Assembly: GCA_011037195.1 (NCBI GenBank)
Contig: JAAEAF010014818.1
Location: 50,894 to 114,893, forward strand
DNA: 64,000 bases
Origin: Triatoma infestans
Taxonomy: Eukaryota; Arthropoda; Insecta; Hemiptera; Reduviidae
Reading direction: 5' to 3'
Shown piece by piece: positions 54,143 through 64,000 of this stretch. Positions within the stretch are counted from its first letter, which is position 1. Each line of letters opens with the position of its first letter. The notes below the pieces were generated by a model. That model made no database searches and was not told the origin of the DNA. It saw only the letters and a list, made by a program, of their open reading frames with translations. Made by a program: the position numbers and the translations under genes.

Positions 54143-57057
54143 TCAACATATACACACATTTTCATAACAATTTCTAATTCTTAATTTGTTTTTTTCTCTA
54201 AAAAAAAAACCTTTATAACCAAAAGAGAACCTCTCTCCTCAGTTTCCCTCTCAAAATAATCCAGTTTCTAACTGCTGGCTGAAACCTTAAATCCTAAATG
54301 GTATATAACTGCGTCTGTTTACGTTTAGTGGTTCACCAAACAGTATGAAGTCTATTAGCCGCGATCAAAATATTCTTTTCGTTGTCAAGTAAAAGGCATA
54401 TTTTGATTTTATTCTTTTGATATTTTGTAAAAATTGTATTTTAACAATTAAAAATGTCTGTATTTTTTCCAATAGATTTGCCTTACTGAAGATGGGAATT
54501 GATGAAAGATGGGATTGTTATTTATTACTTCCTGACCCAAAACTACGAAAGATCGAACCTCAGTTTCTCATTATGTTTATTGTATCCTCAATGATTAAAA
54601 AATTTGTTTACCTTTTTTTTTTAAATTTTATTTAAAATTATTAAAAAGCTGATTATTTTTTTTATTAGGTTTTTCTGTGTGGGTTCCATGACGGTATCGC
54701 TAAGTGTACAAAAAACTCTTTGTTTATCTTTCAAGATAAAGAATACTTTCAATTTCATTTCCTTCTGTCATAAATGTTTTAAACAGAACAAAAAATAAGT
54801 TATTTGCTCAATATAAAAACAGTAATAATAATTTTCTTGTCTTGGAATTTAAATAAAGAAAAAAAAAAAGTCAAACATTTTAACTTCCAAGACAAATATT
54901 TTGTTTCTTAATTTATTTTAAAGTAATTCATTATTTAAAAATATTATCTTTAACCACTTGACGACACCGATAATTTAGGATCGAAGTAAATAACTTCAAA
55001 ATATGATGATACAAAATTGTTTATTTGTAAAAACATTCCAAAGTTAATTCGTATTCTCTATTTATAGTCATGATTCGGTTTCATACAAAACGAACCGGTT
55101 TTCTAATGACGACATACTTTCGTCATTATACAATCATTGGCTATAAGAGTTACGCCTACTTAAAAGCCGGTTGTTCCCTATATTCTATGCCTACATTCCT
55201 TTTAATTTAGTGGGCGATATGGGTACGCGCAAATTGTTATATTCATACATATAACCAAATAAACCATGCAAAAAGAGTAGAGGCATTTAGATGGTTTTCA
55301 ATACTGCATTTTTTTTTTTTTAATTTACAAATTAAGCGGTAAGACAATATTTATGACCACACAGGAATTCCATCCGAGAAAGACATATCATGCTGCTGCC
55401 AGAGTTGGGGCACGGTGATGGCAATTGCCTGCAATATCAAGATGCTTTTACCACAGGAGTTGGTGTGCATCTATTTCAGGGGCGTCTTCTCAGGATATTC
55501 AAGTAGTTCAGAGAACGCACAAAATTTCAAAATTTTCGCTCTTATTTTAGTTTTTATAATGTATATGTGTGTGTGTGTGTAACAATTATACGTTCTGTGT
55601 ATCTATTAATTAGCAAAGTTTGATGACTAACTGGAGTCTTTTCCCTTGGGTTTAAAGAAAGGCTCACTTTGAACATCAAGAGACGCTTCTAATCTATTTA
55701 TATTTTTATCTATTTACAATAAAGTGACCGCATTATGGCCTAATGAAGTTAGAAAATAAAGTTCAAAAACTAAAACACCTCCTAGTCTATTCACTATCCG
55801 GAAATCCGGATTAAAGTTACAAAAAACAGATAATTCTAAAAAAGGAAATTCGTCTTAAATGCAATTAATAAACTTCAAACAATTATCCATTAAATAATTA
55901 AAAATGGTAGATCTAAAATAATTGCACTAATTCCTTGTTTGTATTCTGTTATGAGATCATTTTATCTCTGAGAAAATGTAAAAATAAATTAACATAAAAA
56001 CAAGTGCAAACCAAAAGGAATAAACAAGATTAAATTTAGATTTTTAGTAAGACCATTTATATAGATTTGACCAGTTGTTATAGGGAATCTAGTTAGGCTG
56101 TATAAATTTTCTGTTATATTGCCATAGAAACTTGATTTATTACGCTTTCCCGAGCAAGTATAGTTCAATAAACTATTATGTAATAAAAACAACGAACATG
56201 CGAAGTAATATAATTTGTAATACTTTTATTTTCATCATTTATTCTTATCTAATTTTATTAAATATACAACTGGATTCTATATTTAGAAGATTTAATTAAT
56301 TTATAACATATTTTTAAAATAATTCGTTTTGAATCTTTGTAAATTTAAAGATCTCATTCTAAAATTTAATTCCCTACACAATTAAACTTTTAAAATAAAA
56401 AACTCGCATAATATTAAACTTGTAAATAGAAAATTGTCTTAATTTCTTTATTTAAAAAGATTTTTACAAAAATGTTTACTACTTGTTTCTTCTTATTTTT
56501 AATAAATATATGTAACAAATTTCAAAATAAACAACTGTAATTATGAAGCCTAATTGATAATTTATTTTATTTTTAGGCATGCTATTCTCTCGCTCTCTCT
56601 ATCACACATACAATTGCACATTATCTCAGAAAACATTTTTTTCTAACTCAGGGGAAATCTAATAGAGATTTTTTTTCTCGATTGAAATCAATAATAGCAG
56701 CTGTTAACTTTTTTCATGGAAATCAATTCACTTGGTATCAAGTGTATTTTGTCATATATGTAGTCTACTTATCATTTATTTTAATCAAATGATATATATT
56801 CATTTTTTTTGTTTATATATTATCATTATTCAGTTGTCGGAGTGTTCACAAAACATCACAGCAATCCGAATATAATCGTTGCAATATCTTTGTATTTATT
56901 TATTCGCTCATATCAGTGAGTACTTTTTTACAGTTTCAATAAACAACTTATTCTCATAAGCAAGGTCTGTATTTTCAAACCAGCGCAACCAACAAACAAG
57001 GCAATTTCTACAGCAGCTTTATTTACTTTCTTATTTTTTTTAATAATCAAATCAAAG
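54143..57057. other. probable Penelope 3' part, then AT-rich DNA
   Basis: 54143-54420 continues the Penelope copy without coding. At 54488 CTGAAGATGGG resembles the left half of a hammerhead core, without a matching GAAAC. 55340-55510 is less AT-rich (CTGCTGCCAGAGTTGGGGCA) and unassigned. A GT tract is at 55562-55580. The remainder is AT-rich with no recognised content. Confidence 0.4.
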
Positions 57058-57059
57058 GG

Positions 57060-57289
57060 AAGGGATTAGCTCAGTGGTAGCGCGCTGGACTAGCAACGCG
57101 GAGATCACGGGTTCGAATCCAGCCGTGCTACTCTTAGATTTTCTCTTCCTAGGAGCCTCTACAGTTCACTGTCCGGTGATGGAGAGTGTTGTCTGTAACG
57201 GGAGAACACTGTCCGGAGGCCGGCAGTGCATGAGAAGGCTCAGGGCGCAAATGACCTCAGATGTTGAGACGCCTTAAATTAAAAAAAAA
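57060..57289 (+). repeat. SINE S1, best copy, tRNA-like head
   Basis: The head (57061-57130) has GATTAGCTCAGTGGTAGCG (A-box and D-arm-like) and CGGGTTCGAATCC (B-box and T-arm-like) with a short anticodon-like arm. The body GGCCGGCAGTGCATGAG and an A-rich tail (57278-57289) follow. This orders the diverged copies at 1, 960, 25500, 26417 and 49075. It is not a tRNA gene: the acceptor stem does not close and it runs into the body. ORF 57074-57277 is incidental. Confidence 0.85.
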
Positions 57290-57631
57290 TAATCAAATCA
57301 AAGATGGACAGAATTATATGTATATTACAAAACAGTGAAGACTTAATTTCCACCTAGATGACAATCTTTTACATAATACTTATTTAAGAACAGTTTAAAC
57401 ATAAGGCTTAAATCGCCTTTAACATTATATTTTAAATTCTTACGTCACAAATTGCTAGATCAATTTAGCGATTTTTTTCCTGTCTATGAAAATTTCTGAA
57501 TATAATTTATGCGCTCTTCTTAGAATACACAACATTTTTCTTCTATTTAGAACAGTTTTAGAACAAATCATTATTTTAATTCAATAAAAAGAATTGATTC
57601 AATCAACCAGTGTCGGTTGTGACATACGTGT

Positions 57632-58690
57632 AGGGAAGGTGAAAAGTTCTTGGCCTAGAACTGAACATGAGTTTTTTTTTTTTTTTAATGCATTTATTTC
57701 TCAATTTCGTCTCCCTTTAGTTCAAAACACTTCGTCCAACGTTTCTCCAATAACTGGATTCCGTCCCTGAAGTGCGATTCTGGAAGATCTTTAAAATATC
57801 CAATTACCTCTTCATTTGACTAAAACGTTTTCCAGCCACAAATTTCTTAAGGTTTGGGAATAGATGAAAGTCAGAAGGAGCCAAATCTGGCGAACAGGGA
57901 GGAAGTTCCAATAATTCATACTTCAAATCCCTCAATTTTCCCATTGCCAAAGCGCCTTTGTAGGCGGGTGCATTGTCCTGGTGAAAGAGGATTTTTTCTT
58001 TTGTAAACCTGGCCTTTTCTCTCTAATTTTTACATTTAATGGTCAAGAAGATGTGCATAGTATTCCCCATTAATTGTTTGGCAGGTAGTAAATTAAAAGA
58101 ATCCCTTTGGAATCCTAAAAACAGTAGCCATAAACTTTCCAGCCGATGCAATTGTCATTGCTTTCTTCGGTGCAGAGCCACCGGCTTCTACCCACTGCTG
58201 GGACTGTTGTTTTGACTCAGATGTAAAGTGGTGAACCACGTTTCATCAAATCGGTTGGATTCTTCTTAAAACGGCAAAAACACTGCTGAGAAACTCTATT
58301 CCTCATTTGTTTGTGATCAGCATTTAACAAATGCGGCACCATCTTGCACAATGCTTTCTCACACTAAGTTCTTCAGGTAAAATGTGTCGTACTCTTTCTT
58401 CTGAGATGCCAAGAGACTTGGCTTTAAACGTCGATCATCTCGATATTTTCTTCGATAGTTTTTGGCCGTCTTTCACGTGGATCATCTTCAATCGATGTAC
58501 GATCACGTTTAAATTCAGTTGCCGTAACTGTTGATAACGAAGGTGCAGACACCTTATACGCTTTCACCAACTTTAGATAAACTGGCGATAAACCATCGAA
58601 AACGAAGAATTTTATGACGGAACGGTGTTCAATTTTAATCATTTTGTCAAAAACACTCAACACGCTTACTTTAAACAGCCGTATAAAACA
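57632..58690 (-). mobile_element. second mariner, degraded
   Basis: The left end AGGGAAGGTGAAAAGTTCTTGG (57632 on) is a mariner-like terminal repeat and lies, as expected, beyond the transposase stop. The opposite terminal repeat is not found near 58690, and unrelated sequence with a hammerhead-like relic begins at about 58760. It belongs to a different mariner family from the copy at 8690. Confidence 0.75.
57694..58642 (-). pseudogene. mariner transposase, broken
   Basis: Minus, from ATG 58642: IEHRSVIKFFV, FKRDRTSIEDDPR, RRPKTIEENIEMI (first helix-turn-helix and linker), then in shifted frames WVPHLL-like MVPHLLNADHKQ, DETWFHHF (first D), QQWVEAGGSAPKKA, NGEYYAHLLD, HQDNAPAYKG (second D), CSPDLAPSDFHLFPNLKKFVAGK (third D, split over two lines of motifs), FRDGIQLLEKRW and the terminal KGDEIEK (stop 57694-57696). 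Total length near 316 codons versus about 345 usual. Several frameshifts and stops. All three catalytic aspartates can still be recognised. ORFs 58331-58534 (plus) and 58801-58986 (minus) are shadows. Confidence 0.88.
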
Positions 58691-58768
58691 AAGTATTTGT
58701 AAACGAGTAGTAGTAAATATATAGATATAGTTGAAGACATCTGTCTGCACGAATTGATTGTAAACCTT

Positions 58769-58850
58769 ACTTATAACGATGAATGAAAATCCGAAACCGG
58801 TCAAAACCAAAACAAATGAAGCATGCTGCGAAGGATAAAATCATAGAATT
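58769..58850 (+). ncRNA. hammerhead-like relic, degraded family 2
   Basis: ACGATGAATGAAAATCC then GAAACCGGTC (58791-58800) preserves the right half of the motif. The left core CTGANGA is lost. The following AAGCATGCTGCG resembles the flank of the family 2 copies. Confidence 0.35.
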
Positions 58851-59227
58851 TATCCAGCATTGCAGACCCAACCACATATTCTACACATAAATTTCGAACA
58901 CTCGTTACCAGCTGTCTGTTAGAAAGAAGAAGTTGTTGAAAGGAAAAAAGAAAGATATCAAAAATGAAGAAGCTGAGCTTGACCAAAAAAAAAAAAAAAA
59001 TTACAAAGAAAAAAAGCTGAGAATGAATTATGACTTCAAAGTAAAAGTTGAGTACGAAGATTTAACTACTTCCAAATAAAGAAATTACAAAAGATGAGAT
59101 GAAGGACTTAGAACTGATATATGAGACTTAAAAAAGAAGTGTATGTATGTGCAAAAAGAAAGACGTCAAAGAGTAGGCTGATAAAGAAGGTGAAAATATT
59201 CAAGAAGAAGGAGGAGAGTATATCAGG

Positions 59228-59274
<47 letters not shown>

Positions 59275-60277
59275 CATGCAATAAGTCAGGAAGCTTTCCT
59301 TTAAAATGTCATTTCAATGCAATTTGGAATTCTATTACGTATATAATTTTAAGTAACATTATATGCATAACTAGATTTTCAAATTTGAAAAAAATCGTTT
59401 AACCATAAATGCATGCATACACCATAGTTTTATGAGTTCTTTTCGAAATTTTTATCAAAAATGGTAACGATTTTATTTAAGGTTTAGGCAACATATATAT
59501 CACCTTTTTTTTAAACATTTTTCAGAATAAACTAAGAGATTCAGCGAAATCTATAATGTTAAGATTTCAAGTGTTATTTGAGATTTAAGATAAGACTTTT
59601 TTCTGGATTAGTATGTAAATAATACATACAAGTATACCTCCATAGTGTGAGAACCAACATGTACTCCCATCACCACTAGATTTATTTTAACGGCAACTAA
59701 AAGTTATGTAAAAATGTCATCAAATTTGAAAAAAGTTTCATGTACGTCACTGAGGTGAGGAAAAGACATTGCGGCAGAAACACTAACATATTCAAAGCAG
59801 AAACCTTTAATAGAATCTAAATTTTCACAGAGATCTGAGAAAAATATAGGATTTTTCTTTTAAAATTCATAATTTTTTTTCTAAAATTACCAAATAAACA
59901 AATTATATTTCTAAGTAGAAAAATTATGTACATAGAACGAAACTGGTGAATAAATAAATAAAATTAGAAAAATAAAAATACCCGTTATAAATTTACATAC
60001 CCTACACTCTCTGGATATATATATATATATATATTTGTAATTAAACTATAATTACTTTAATTAAGACAAGAAAAGAACTATGTGGAGATTATTAAAACTA
60101 TCAATAGAGTTTTCTGTATACAGGTTTTTAACTGCCTCCTACGGCCACCAATATAAATAATATGTCTGTGGGATGGTCCTTCTCTTCCGCCAGATGGCAT
60201 ATGCAAAATAATATCTGCTATAGTTTTAATAACTACAAATGTTAATAATATAATTTTTAATGTTATTTTTTAACTTT
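58851..60277. other. AT-rich stretch with simple repeats
   Basis: Contains the GT microsatellite and a TA tract (60015-60034). 59440-59520 faintly resembles a repeat X sub-repeat. Nothing coding. Confidence 0.4.
59232..59273. repeat. GT microsatellite
   Basis: About 20 uninterrupted GT units. The flanks do not show clear repeat X sequence, unlike most GT tracts here. Confidence 0.9.
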
Positions 60278-60700
60278 CTCTTACTACTGTAAGAGAAAAA
60301 TAATTGCGATCGTGTCAATTAACTTGAAATTATTTCAGCGGAAATACTTGTTTTGAGGTGTCTTCACAGTAAGTAAACAATGTATTTAAAACAAATTATC
60401 TGTATGTTTAGTGTGTGTCTGTATGCGTAAAAAAAAAAAATCTTAAAAACAATACAGAAATTGCAAGAAGCTTAAATTTGATATTTGATGTAGCTTCTGA
60501 CAAGGTCAAAAATCTAACAATCGGAAGTGTGTGTTTATGTTAGTTCAATTTCTAGCAGTTTTCTAAAAAAAAAATGTCTACACATTATTACATCATCTAC
60601 CCATCACATTTATTTGAAACATTTTCCCGAAACATTGATATACGTACATGAATTCTGAGAAAGCTATTATGTGTTACATTTGTAAAGTGCTGATCATAGA
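60278..60700 (+). repeat. repeat X, plus, strongly diverged
   Basis: Begins CTCTTACTACTGTAAGAG (hairpin) then GCGATCGTGTCAATT and GCGGAAATACTTG. Later TTTATTTGAAACATTTTCCCG. The end hairpin is missing. Confidence 0.65.
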
Positions 60701-60759
60701 CTTAGCTGAGCTATCGAGGAGAAAAACGGCAAATTAAAAATATAAATATCTATATTAAT

Positions 60760-60951
60760 AATCTGGTATTTTATCCGTCGTAGCATGCATATTTATTTTC
60801 TTCCTGACCGGTTTCGGACTTTCATCTATCGTCAGAGCAAATTCACCAAGTTCGTGTAGAGAGTTCCACTTCACGTAATGTTTTGTTACTTTGTTACTCC
60901 ACACTTGTTTGGTTGCCATATATAGATAGATATATTATATGTGTGTGTGTG

Positions 60952-60990
<39 letters not shown>

Positions 60991-61150
60991 TTATATGTAT
61001 AATATATGTGCAAATTCACCAAGTTCGTGTAAAGAATTCACTTCAACGTAATGTTTCTGTTACTTGTTACTCACACTTGTTGGTTGCCATATATGTATTG
61101 TATAATATATGTGCAAATTCACCAAAGGGAGACAAGCTTGCTAGCGCTAC
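60760..61150. repeat. family 2 element with tandem 90-bp repeats
   Basis: 60760-60925 matches 7960-8110 and carries a family 2 motif. The segment GCAAATTCACCAAGTTCGTGTA and about 70 following bases recurs at 61012-61095 and begins a third time at 61113. A GT tract (60940-60989) separates the first two. Confidence 0.65.
60812..60848 (-). ncRNA. hammerhead-like motif, family 2 copy 2
   Basis: On minus: CTGACGA (60845-60839), T, a longer, poorly paired stem II region, GAAA (60825-60822), ACCGGTC and AGGA. Core bases intact, stem II weakened relative to the 7988 copy. Confidence 0.45.
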
Positions 61151-61329
61151 CTACCTTCGCCTTGATAAGATTTTTCTTATTCGTTAACGATAAGGTTACA
61201 GTTACAACTTACGGCAGTTACTTAGTCGTACTAGTTACTGCCTATGTTATCAGTTTCCTTACTCATTACCGAGTTCTACAATACTGCTAATTTCAATAAT
61301 AATAAAAATGGATCACAATTTTATTATTT

Positions 61330-61457
61330 TATATTAAACCTTGCGCGGACCCCATGACGTTATTCAGGGACCCCAAATCAATTTTAATTTTCCACGGACC
61401 CCCTGAATGATACCGGGGACCCCTGGGGGTCCGTAGGGACCACTTTGGGAACCACTG
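61330..61457 (-). repeat. hAT-like terminus
   Basis: On minus it begins CAGTGGTTCCCAAAGTGG and continues with GGTCCCTACGGACCC repeats, a pattern characteristic of ends of hAT-type non-autonomous elements. The other end was not found. Confidence 0.55.
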
Positions 61458-61704
61458 ATCTATATTAATCAATGCAAAAATGCAAATACACAGGGAACCA
61501 ACAATAGATGTTTGAAAACGCGGTGAATTCGGTTTTGTAGTCCCTCCTCTGAATTACACTAATCATTTTGTATTTAGTATAAATGTCAGACTCTATCATC
61601 TAAAAATAATATTAAGGTACATTAAAAATGTTGTTGTGGTTGGGTCCGCAGAGCTGGAAAGGCATCAGAGATATTTTCCAGGACAGCCTGCTTCCTTTCG
61701 TAGT

Positions 61705-61745
61705 CATCAACTGGTTCAGTCGTTCGTTCGCCCATCATCAGGATG
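61705..61745 (-). ncRNA. hammerhead-like motif, family 1, left of pair
   Basis: On minus: CATC, CTGATGA (61741-61735), T, GGGCGAACGAACGACT, GAACCAGTT, GATG. Left core and stem I are intact; the GAAAC block is mutated. Confidence 0.45.
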
Positions 61746-62085
61746 TTTTGTCAAAACAATGTGACAATATAGACTTGCACAGAGCAAACTTAGTTTATAA
61801 TAAGACATAATTATAAAATTATATGATAATATGGGTAATTAATTATCTATGTAAATTTCCTCCAAAAATGTAATTTAAGTTACATTATCTCCACTTGTTT
61901 TATGTTTCCATTTTTTAAAAGGAACAATGTACACTAGCCTGTTAAAAGTGAAAAATAACATGTGACCATATCCAGGTATCCGAAAACCCTCTCTTAAACT
62001 AGTCATAATAAAGCACTTTAAGAAACAGTGTATAAACTAAGTTTGCTCTGTGTAAGTCTATGTTATCACACTGTTTTGAACAAAA

Positions 62086-62127
62086 CATCCTGACGATATG
62101 CGAACGAACGCCCGAAACCGGTCGATG
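62086..62127 (+). ncRNA. hammerhead-like motif, family 1, right of pair
   Basis: CATC (62086-62089), CTGACGA (62090-62096), T, stem II with GCG/CGC, GAAA (62114-62117), ACC/GGT stem III, C (62123), GATG (62124-62127). Core intact and stem I fully paired. Confidence 0.55.
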
Positions 62128-62165
62128 ACCACGAAAAGAAGCAGGCTGTCATGTAAAATATCCCA

Positions 62166-63109
62166 GTTTTGTTAGAATTTCTATGTGAAGGGAAATAAGT
62201 TAACCATAAATGCTAATTTATCTTATACTTATTGTATTATTCAAGAATTTTCTTATTTTATTTTATTTTTTTTTACAAGTAAATAAAATATATTTGCTGT
62301 GGTTAAAAATTAGTTATGTTATATGTCGGTTCGGAAAAGCTAAGAATTTTATCCTTTGGAGTTCAAGGCATTCTGAAGCGGAGAATATTTTATATAATGA
62401 CTCTGTTTGTGTCAGAATATTCCAAGATAGAAAAATCGTTAGATTTTCAAAAATGATATTTCAAGGGTTCCGACAGAAAGTTTTGGTGAAAATCCATGAA
62501 TGGAATCCATCAATTTACAGAATTCATTCAGTTTTTGCGATTTTCTTTAATCAACATATTTACATATATAATATGGAAGTCTCCAAACTCATAACACTCA
62601 ATAGGCGATATAGTCAGCAATATTTGTGTTTTTTTTAACAGCAGCACAATTATGAGATATAATGAAAACAATTTATAGAATAGTTGTAGAGCTTTTAAGC
62701 ACTGATGAATTACAATTAATCGAAACATTTGAGAAAACAACTAAAGTAGTTTCTTTTAAAAACCGATCCTGATTTAAGTCCCCAAAAATAAAATAGTGAG
62801 ATAATAATCCTTTCAATTTCATTTTTATCATTTTTCTAAAAAATTGATTTCTGATGTTCGTAAGATTATGTCATATTTTCTTCTAACCTACTGTTTCAAA
62901 ATACCATTTTATATTCTGCTAACTATAAATATAGAGAAGAATTAAATATATTTAAAAAAAAAAAAAGTGTATATGAAACTCGGTTAATGGGAATCTATGT
63001 TGACTGGGCTTTCGTTATGTTCTCGAAATAGCTTCAATGATTTTCCTTAAACTTGGTAAGAACTATAGATCTAAACACACTTATAATACTTACACACACA
63101 CAACATATA
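62166..63109. other. AT-rich stretch, one repeat X fragment
   Basis: 62955-63075 resembles a repeat X sub-repeat (TGATTTTCCTTAAACTTGGTA). ORF 62210-62638 (142 codons) overlaps a minus ORF and shows no recognisable domain. Confidence 0.35.
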
Positions 63110-63988
63110 CAGGGTGCCCCAAGGTATATGGATAACGACTTTTTCTCGGAAGATAGCTAGAAAAAAACTAAAAAATACATGTTCCTGTAGTTTTTTGTTA
63201 GAAAACCAAAATTAATTTGCAATTTTGTTTGTGCTTCCAGAAGCGAGATACAGGCACCATCTTCATCTTTTCAAATGGGGAGTTTATTTAAGAAATAGAT
63301 TCCTCTATTTTTTGTAAGAAAAATTTATCTGAACGGTTTTTTTCTTTGAGCGATATTTTACAAGTTATGAATGAAAACATGATTCCTATAAGAAATTTCA
63401 AAATGATATAACGGTTTTTTGATTGAATAAGAAGAAAAGTACTATTTTATTATAAATTTCACTCCTCATTAATTACAGGTCTTGCTCGAACTGGCCCCCA
63501 CCATTAGAGATGCTTATCCTTTGGTTCGTAAGGTACATGTGCAGGACAAAGCATGTAGAGCATCTCTAATGGTGCGGCCAGTTCGATCAAGTCTGTAATT
63601 AATGATGAAGTAAATTTATAATACAATGGTACTTGTTCTTCTTATTCAATCAAAAAAACCGTTATAATATCATTTTGAAATTACTTATAAGAATCATGTT
63701 TTCATTCATAACTTGTAAAATATTGCTCAAAGACAAAAAAACCGTTCAAGTAAATTTTTCTTACAAAAAATAGAGGGAATCTATTTCTTAAATAAAAAAC
63801 CACACCTCCTCATTTGAAAAAATGAAGTTGGGGCCTGTATCTCGCTTCTGGAAGCACCAAAACAAATTTGCAAATTAAATTTGGTTTTCTAACAAAAAAA
63901 CTACAGGGACACGTATTTTTTAGTTTTATTTTCTAGCTATCTTAGTTTCCGATAAAAAGTCGTTATCCATGTACCTTGGGACACCCTA
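63110..63988. mobile_element. 880-bp foldback MITE
   Basis: The ends CAGGGTGCCCCAAGGTA (63110) and mirror TACCTTGGGACACCCTA (to about 63987) are flanked by TA. The whole element is a palindrome: arms of about 400 bp (63110-63514 and 63559-63988) with small differences and a 44-bp spacer that itself contains TACATG/CATGTA. Ends of this type with TA duplication fit Tc1/mariner-type MITEs. No transposase. Confidence 0.88.
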
Positions 63989-64000
63989 TATATATATATA

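Larger units (their letters stand above)
61625..62165. repeat. inverted pair of family 1 elements
   Basis: The left arm 61631-61810 (minus sense) and right arm about 62030-62165 (plus sense) share GACTTGCACAGAGCAAACTTAG, the hammerhead-like centre and the AAGCAGGCTGTC flank. The spacer of about 220 bp is AT-rich. ORF 61628-61810 is incidental. Confidence 0.8.

Noticed and set aside
54660..54715. hAT-like end
   Set aside because: GGGTTCCATGACGG resembles part of the 61330 element, but the diagnostic CAGTGGTTCCC end is missing.
57061..57132. tRNA gene
   Set aside because: A-box and B-box are good, but the acceptor stem does not close and the sequence runs into a SINE body shared by several other copies.
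60835..61130. CRISPR-like array
   Set aside because: The repeats are about 90 bp with no regular short spacers and belong to a dispersed eukaryotic element.
62210..62638. gene of 142 codons
   Set aside because: No recognisable domain, biased AT-rich composition, overlapped by another ORF; I could not support it.

Overview
This window reads as gene-poor, AT-rich animal DNA, most likely from an insect or another arthropod. The evidence is its set of mobile elements: two mariner copies, Jockey/I-, RTE-, CR1- and R1-like LINEs, a Penelope element with a GIY-YIG domain, a Helitron, tRNA-derived SINEs, PIF/Harbinger- and hAT-like elements and many microsatellites. I found no host exon, no bona fide tRNA or rRNA gene and nothing prokaryotic. 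Only two long, apparently unbroken frames carry catalytic residues: a mariner transposase (8870-9700) and an RNase H protein inside a Helitron (50733-51830, minus). The other coding matches are broken.

Layout. 0-7 kb: SINEs, a Ty3/gypsy RT scrap and the 5' half of a Jockey-like LINE (minus). 7.9-9.8 kb: a hammerhead-like inverted pair, then a complete mariner with TA duplications. 11-14.3 kb: a SINE, a rearranged LINE RT with its 3' part present twice, and a 455-bp foldback with hammerhead-like arms. 15.6-18 kb: a SINE and a Harbinger-like element that received another repeat. 19-21.7 kb: an RTE-type LINE cut by a SINE and by a hammerhead-bearing inverted pair. 22-40 kb: many copies of one roughly 1-kb repeat, here called repeat X, with SINEs, a hAT-like MITE, RNase H relics and a precise GC-rich R1-like insertion (36403-36982). 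41.5-48.6 kb: MITE core, a LINE RNase H relic (minus) and a nearly complete two-ORF LINE (plus). 50.2-51.9 kb: a Helitron with recognisable 5' end, 3' hairpin and A/T insertion site, holding a helicase scrap and an inverted LINE RNase H. 52-64 kb: a diverged X copy, a LINE tail, a Penelope relic, a SINE, a second broken mariner, more hammerhead-like copies and an 880-bp foldback.

The two most interesting themes are these. (1) At least five sequence families carry a hammerhead-ribozyme-like architecture (CTGANGA, stem II, GAAA, ACC/GGT-type stem III, closing stem I). Stem I and stem II sequences differ between families while pairing is mostly kept, and the copies repeatedly sit in inverted pairs with the left copy on minus and the right copy on plus. 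(2) A Helitron appears to have captured a LINE RNase H plus zinc-finger module that is still open and has all catalytic acidic residues. Repeat X, with a hairpin at each end and a threefold internal sub-repeat, is a third unexplained component.
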